Positions 43,400 to 43,995 of a stretch of 43,995 nt of DNA are shown one piece after another. Source of the DNA: Claveliimonas ammoniilytica. GTDB lineage: Bacteria; Bacillota; Clostridia; Lachnospirales; Lachnospiraceae. The stretch is taken from assembly GCF_025567415.1 (NCBI RefSeq), contig NZ_JAOQJV010000020.1, forward strand, positions 1 through 43,995, in the 5' to 3' direction. The position numbers were made by a program, and so were the translations under genes. The notes below the pieces were generated by a model. It had not been told where the DNA came from, did no database searches, and worked only from the letters and a program-made list of their open reading frames with translations. Within the stretch, counting starts at the first letter, position 1. Each line of letters opens with the position of its first letter.

Positions 43400-43825
43400 T
43401 TAAAAATGTTTTTCAAAATGTTTATACAGAACAATCCCTAAAAATGTTTGCAGTAGGAATAACCCAAAGATAACTCCTATAATCCAAGCTTCAATATGAA
43501 GTAACGCAAATACAAACGCAACAAACAAGTACACGAAGGTCATTATCTGATACACTAAAGAACCAGCTTTCATTCTTAAAAATACTTTTCTTTCATCAAC
43601 ATTATTGATGTGATTTTCTCTATTTATATTTTCCAATTTTTCTTTATTTTTTGGCATTTCATAATAACAAATTTTCAATAATTGAACACCAGAAGCAAAA
43701 GCTAAACCAAGCCCTATTGCATAAAAAAGTGTAGAGTAGTAGTCAGTATCAATAACGAAATATCCAAAACATATAAAGATTATGCCTATAATAATTTCAA
43801 TGATAAATGGTAATTTTTTCTTCAT
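43400..43825 (-). CDS. Membrane protein of unknown function
   Basis: A 141-residue protein with four hydrophobic helices in two hairpins: residues about 5-25 and 30-50, then about 90-110 and 115-135. They are joined by a charged cytoplasmic segment (PKNKEKLENINRENHINN). I recognise no family. The layout resembles small accessory membrane proteins found with regulators or peptide-resistance genes in Firmicutes. AAAGGTGG lies 8 bases before the ATG at 43825. It precedes the second Spo0A-like ORF by 31 bases and may share its transcript. The last 170 bases of the window show nothing I can name. Confidence 0.7.
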   Translation of the reverse strand: MKKKLPFIIEIIIGIIFICFGYFVIDTDYYSTLFYAIGLGLAFASGVQLLKICYYEMPKNKEKLENINRENHINNVDERKVFLRMKAGSLVYQIMTFVYLFVAFVFALLHIEAWIIGVIFGLFLLQTFLGIVLYKHFEKHF

Positions 43826-43995
43826 TGTTAATTCCACCTTTCAAAAGACTACATTTTCTTATCTAAATAACGAGCTGTTATAACCCATGTGATTTGTCCG
43901 ATAGTGATATTGTCAATATTGGTTTACACTTTATTCTCAAGAATGTTCGACCTTATGCAGCCCCCTGCAGTGAAGCATAGTATTGCTGTCGTTTA

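Larger units (their letters stand above)
32300..43995. mobile_element. Tn916-like integrative conjugative element, integrase end (continues past the window)
   Basis: int, xis, an orf8-like HTH gene and an orf7-like sigma factor lie in Tn916 order, all on the minus strand. Cargo modules follow. The DNA is visibly more A+T-rich than the left part of the window. The likely chromosomal junction is TTTTTTTGTAAAAAA at 32312-32326, a T-tract/A-tract site of the kind Tn916 integrases prefer. No conjugation genes are seen; they should lie to the right. The exact left end is uncertain by tens of bases. Confidence 0.8.

Overview
The window looks like a chromosomal segment of a Gram-positive anaerobic gut bacterium of the Lachnospiraceae type (inference). 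The grounds are T-box leaders, strong AGGAGG ribosome-binding sites, a sortase-type BspA-like surface protein, a four-subunit 2-oxoacid:ferredoxin oxidoreductase and a Tn916-family conjugative element. I ran no searches; family names come from motifs I recognise.

Layout. 1-360: the 3' end of a 23S rRNA gene, a tRNA-Asn, a terminator, and a broken C-terminal remnant of a glycerate 2-kinase. 378-1993 (minus): a phosphodiesterase and the AzlCD branched-chain amino acid exporter. 2161-9081 (plus): a HAD phosphatase, a His-rich CsoR/RcnR-type metal sensor, an AraC regulator with two DNA-binding domains, and larB, larC and larE for the nickel-pincer nucleotide cofactor, ending with a LOR/SDH-type (TIGR00300) protein; no larA is present. 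9146-10941 (minus): a YedE-type membrane protein followed by a small exported protein whose frame continues through an in-frame TGA. A strong SECIS-like hairpin lies 22 nt beyond that TGA, so this is a probable undescribed selenoprotein beside a selenium-linked transporter. 11143-16686: an 1847-residue BspA-like surface protein. 16781-18897 (minus): cstA behind a T-box leader that reads as isoleucine-specific. 18916-19632: a small (p)ppGpp synthetase. 19797-25397: a JetABC (MksFEB) SMC complex without JetD, with a 55-codon ORF in its place. 25491-25676: tRNA-Gln and tRNA-Pro. 25949-28837: an EamA exporter and an LtaS-like phosphoglycerol transferase. 28834-32221: a second isoleucine-type T-box and a four-subunit 2-oxoacid oxidoreductase, probably for branched-chain 2-oxo acids.

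32300-43995 is the integrase end of a Tn916-like integrative conjugative element, visibly more A+T-rich. It holds int, xis, an HTH protein and a sigma-like factor, all on the minus strand, and two cargo modules. One is MerR / PLDc_N / ABC ATPase / permease, resembling B. subtilis yxlEFG. The other is a BceRS-BceAB-type peptide-resistance module. Two near-identical small ORFs lie in direct orientation around the Bce module, and a diverged 90-bp repeat ends each module. The element runs off the right edge.

Links between regions: azlCD, cstA and the oxidoreductase all bear on branched-chain amino or keto acids, and two of these share isoleucine T-box control. The lar block forms a nickel-cofactor island with its own metal sensor. 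YedE and the UGA-containing gene form a selenium island.
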